45,755 nucleotides of DNA. Origin: Phallusia fumigata (lineage: Eukaryota; Chordata; Ascidiacea; Phlebobranchia; Ascidiidae). The notes below the pieces were generated by a model. The model ran no database searches, was not told where the DNA came from, and saw only the letters and a program-made list of their open reading frames with translations. The stretch's first letter is position 1, and each line of letters begins with the position of its first letter. This document shows positions 43,864 to 45,755 of this stretch, one piece after another. Both the position numbers and the translations under genes were made by a program. The stretch lies in contig QXVZ01008357.1 of assembly GCA_008931825.1 (NCBI GenBank), positions 1 through 45,755 on the forward strand. Direction: 5' to 3'.

Positions 43864-45755
43864 TCACCTAGGCAGAGCACGGTGGGGCGCAAAGTTTTGA
43901 TCTCTATTAATAGCGCCTTCTAGCGACCGCGACATTGGAGGAGCGCTTGCAATATTTCTCTGCAATCGGTGCTGCGGCGAGAAAGGTTTGTGATAGGATC
44001 GTGATGGAGGAATTGATCGTCTTCCGTGTGATGTCGTTGCCCGTCTGGGATTTGGGGAGTACCGGTCGGTTGGTCGATTGTGATTATCAACTTTTCTCGT
44101 TGACGTCAAAAGCTTTATCAGTGAGTTTTTGTAAAGTTTCCACGTTTCCGAGGCCTCCAGCGAGGCCCTGGCTTCTGCCACAGTTGGAAAGTCGTGATTC
44201 TGTGAGAGTAGATTAAAATAAGTGCAAACCCTACGTTTCGATTTGCAACGAAACTTGACGTACCACACCACTGAGAAGAATTAATAGATTTGCAGGAGCG
44301 TGTCGTAGAAAAAATGTTCGTCGCATCAAGACTACATCAGCACCTTTGCTGACCAACGCAATTCGCGTAACGTCCTCGTCACCGTTAAACATGTCATCCA
44401 ACCCCTACAAAGTATATCCATGTTGTAAAAACAATGGCAACACGTTTGTCAAAGGGCAAACTTACATAAACGTCGTTGGCAGTCAGTCTTCCCAATTCAA
44501 GGTGAGCGCGGCGCAGAACAGGCGGTGCACTGCTAATTAGTCTCTCAGGCCTTAACATTGCTTCACTTTGCGGCATCCCCTTTCGCGCCTTTTCCCTTGA
44601 CAAGGAAGCTGACATTCGTGAACGGCTTAGCAGCAGTCGGGCAGAACCCGTCACTCCCGCCATTGACGCGTCTATGGGATTTATCACAGTGGAAGTTTCC
44701 TTTCGCGAGTCGTGCTCCTCTTCCTCTATGATAACGTCCGGACTTCCGTTGCTAATCTGACTTACCGACTTTAGGATTGAAGGCAACGTGTTTGGCTTCT
44801 TGTTGGTATGACCATTTGTCTGCAAAAACGGTGGAAATCATTGTCTAAACTACGCTATACGAGAAACAAGGTACCTACCATAGTTTCTATGGACTGCGAT
44901 GACATTGAAGTAACACTGGTCGGCGATTTGCTTCTCTCACTCCATATCGATGATCCGTTTTTTAACGCAACCCTGAGTAAAAACATGTCTGCAACTGAAA
45001 TGCGACTGTAAACAACCAATCATTCAAAAGAACCGCGATGCGTTTCACAGTTTGTATGACGGAGAAATTCCTTGAAGCTTAATACTGGTTTGCATAAAAA
45101 CTAAACAGGTTGCATTCCCAAAGATTTGTGGGCGAACAACAAACAAAAACGTACAGTTTTTAACCGACGTTAATTACTGACGTACGATTTGGACTCTGAA
45201 GAACGATTATGCCAAGAATTCACCACACTCCCTCTTTTCCACATAGTAAAGTCGGCAAGAGGTTCAGACGCGTTTTGTATGCTCCTTCCTCGGTCACAAC
45301 CCAGTTCCTCCGGCGTCGGTTTGTTGAAAAGCGACTTCTTTTGATACGAAACATTGGCCACCATCTGTGACCGAACAAGAGCGCATTCGCCCTAAATCAA
45401 AAAAATAACTTGCTGTGAGCGAGCAGTCATCCAGTCTGTTTTCACCTAGAAACAAATTTTCTATAGGATGAAACAAATTTCGAAACAAATTAAAGTTTAA
45501 ATGCAAAAATGCATACGCGATGATACCCAAAGTCGTCAGTATAATCTGTTTTAATGTACAAGGGATTTGGGTATATCCTTACCGTTTTTACAATGTAAAT
45601 CCATTCATAATTCTTTCCGCCGGGAAAGATAATCGAACCGTCTCTATGTAATAAAAATAATAGTTTCTAGTGATCGTTCTGGTTTTGCTATTCTTAAATG
45701 TAAAAAGCAAACTTACGGAAAGTACTTAAGAAACAAAATGTGGCTGTCGTTCCGC
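43864..45755 (-). CDS. Cyclic-nucleotide-binding-domain protein, CNBD2-like, 5' partial
   Basis: Seven minus-strand exons form one consistent frame: 45755-45717 (partial), 45643-45583, 45391-45178, 44994-44879 (acceptor tentative), 44819-44466, 44404-44264 and 44199-43864 (stop). They give about 419 C-terminal residues. The first two exons read YFPDGSIIFPGGKNYEWIYI then VKTGEC, the typical first beta strands of a cyclic-nucleotide-binding beta-barrel. A long Ser-rich, low-complexity segment follows, then HLELGRLTANDVY, then LVSKGADVVLMRRTFFLRHA, which resembles the C-terminal part of CNBD2-type proteins. A Ser/Arg-rich tail ends the protein. CNBD2 is known to act in sperm function in mammals. 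The family call rests on motifs only; another cNMP-domain protein is possible. Unrelated to the TPR cluster. Confidence 0.65.

Overview
The window looks like animal nuclear DNA, most likely from a tunicate of the Ciona type. It is AT-rich, has compact intron-rich genes with strict GT-AG borders, AATAAA sites and tRNA-derived SINE fragments with GGTTCGAACC B-boxes, and shows no bacterial gene organisation. The species assignment is an inference; no marker gene proves it. Three isolated N bases (19122, 33134, 42964) show this is an assembled contig.

The centre of the window is a lineage-expanded family of multi-exon genes. Each ends in one large exon of 0.8-0.86 kb that encodes a helical, TPR-like domain. 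Two subfamilies are arranged head to head. 'B' genes run leftward: B1 6476-9849, B2 16739-18901, B3 27084-28971, B4 33753-35969. 'A' genes run rightward: A1 10149-11462, A2 19190-20043, A3 29407-31620, A4 36342-37603. Three B/A pairs keep a 0.3-0.45 kb shared promoter interval. The B2/A2 pair lacks that interval and the 5' exons on both sides. A decayed B copy lies at 23359-24660, and a 60-base B tail fragment at 33075-33133. A single, more GC-rich relative (C, 40692-42236) ends the cluster.

I reconstructed the 5' ends from splice sites. Nearly every internal exon is a mini-exon of 27-105 nt with phase 1 at both ends, so any of them can be skipped, duplicated or swapped without breaking the frame. 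The large 3' exon stays constant. A tandem, head-to-head TPR family with variable symmetric mini-exon N-termini is the strongest candidate here for an undescribed system. Its function cannot be read from the sequence.

Other content by region. 1-5600 is an array of diverged tandem repeats of about 1-1.5 kb. 12.1-16.2 kb holds SINE fragments, another interspersed repeat and a dead Ty3/gypsy reverse transcriptase. 20.7-22.4 kb holds a second tRNA-like SINE family and a local duplication. 24.7-26.9 kb holds repeats, a near-perfect 22-bp hairpin and a SINE. 38.7-40.7 kb has no recognisable gene. 43864-45755 is the 3' part of a leftward cyclic-nucleotide-binding-domain gene (CNBD2-like) whose 5' end lies beyond the window.
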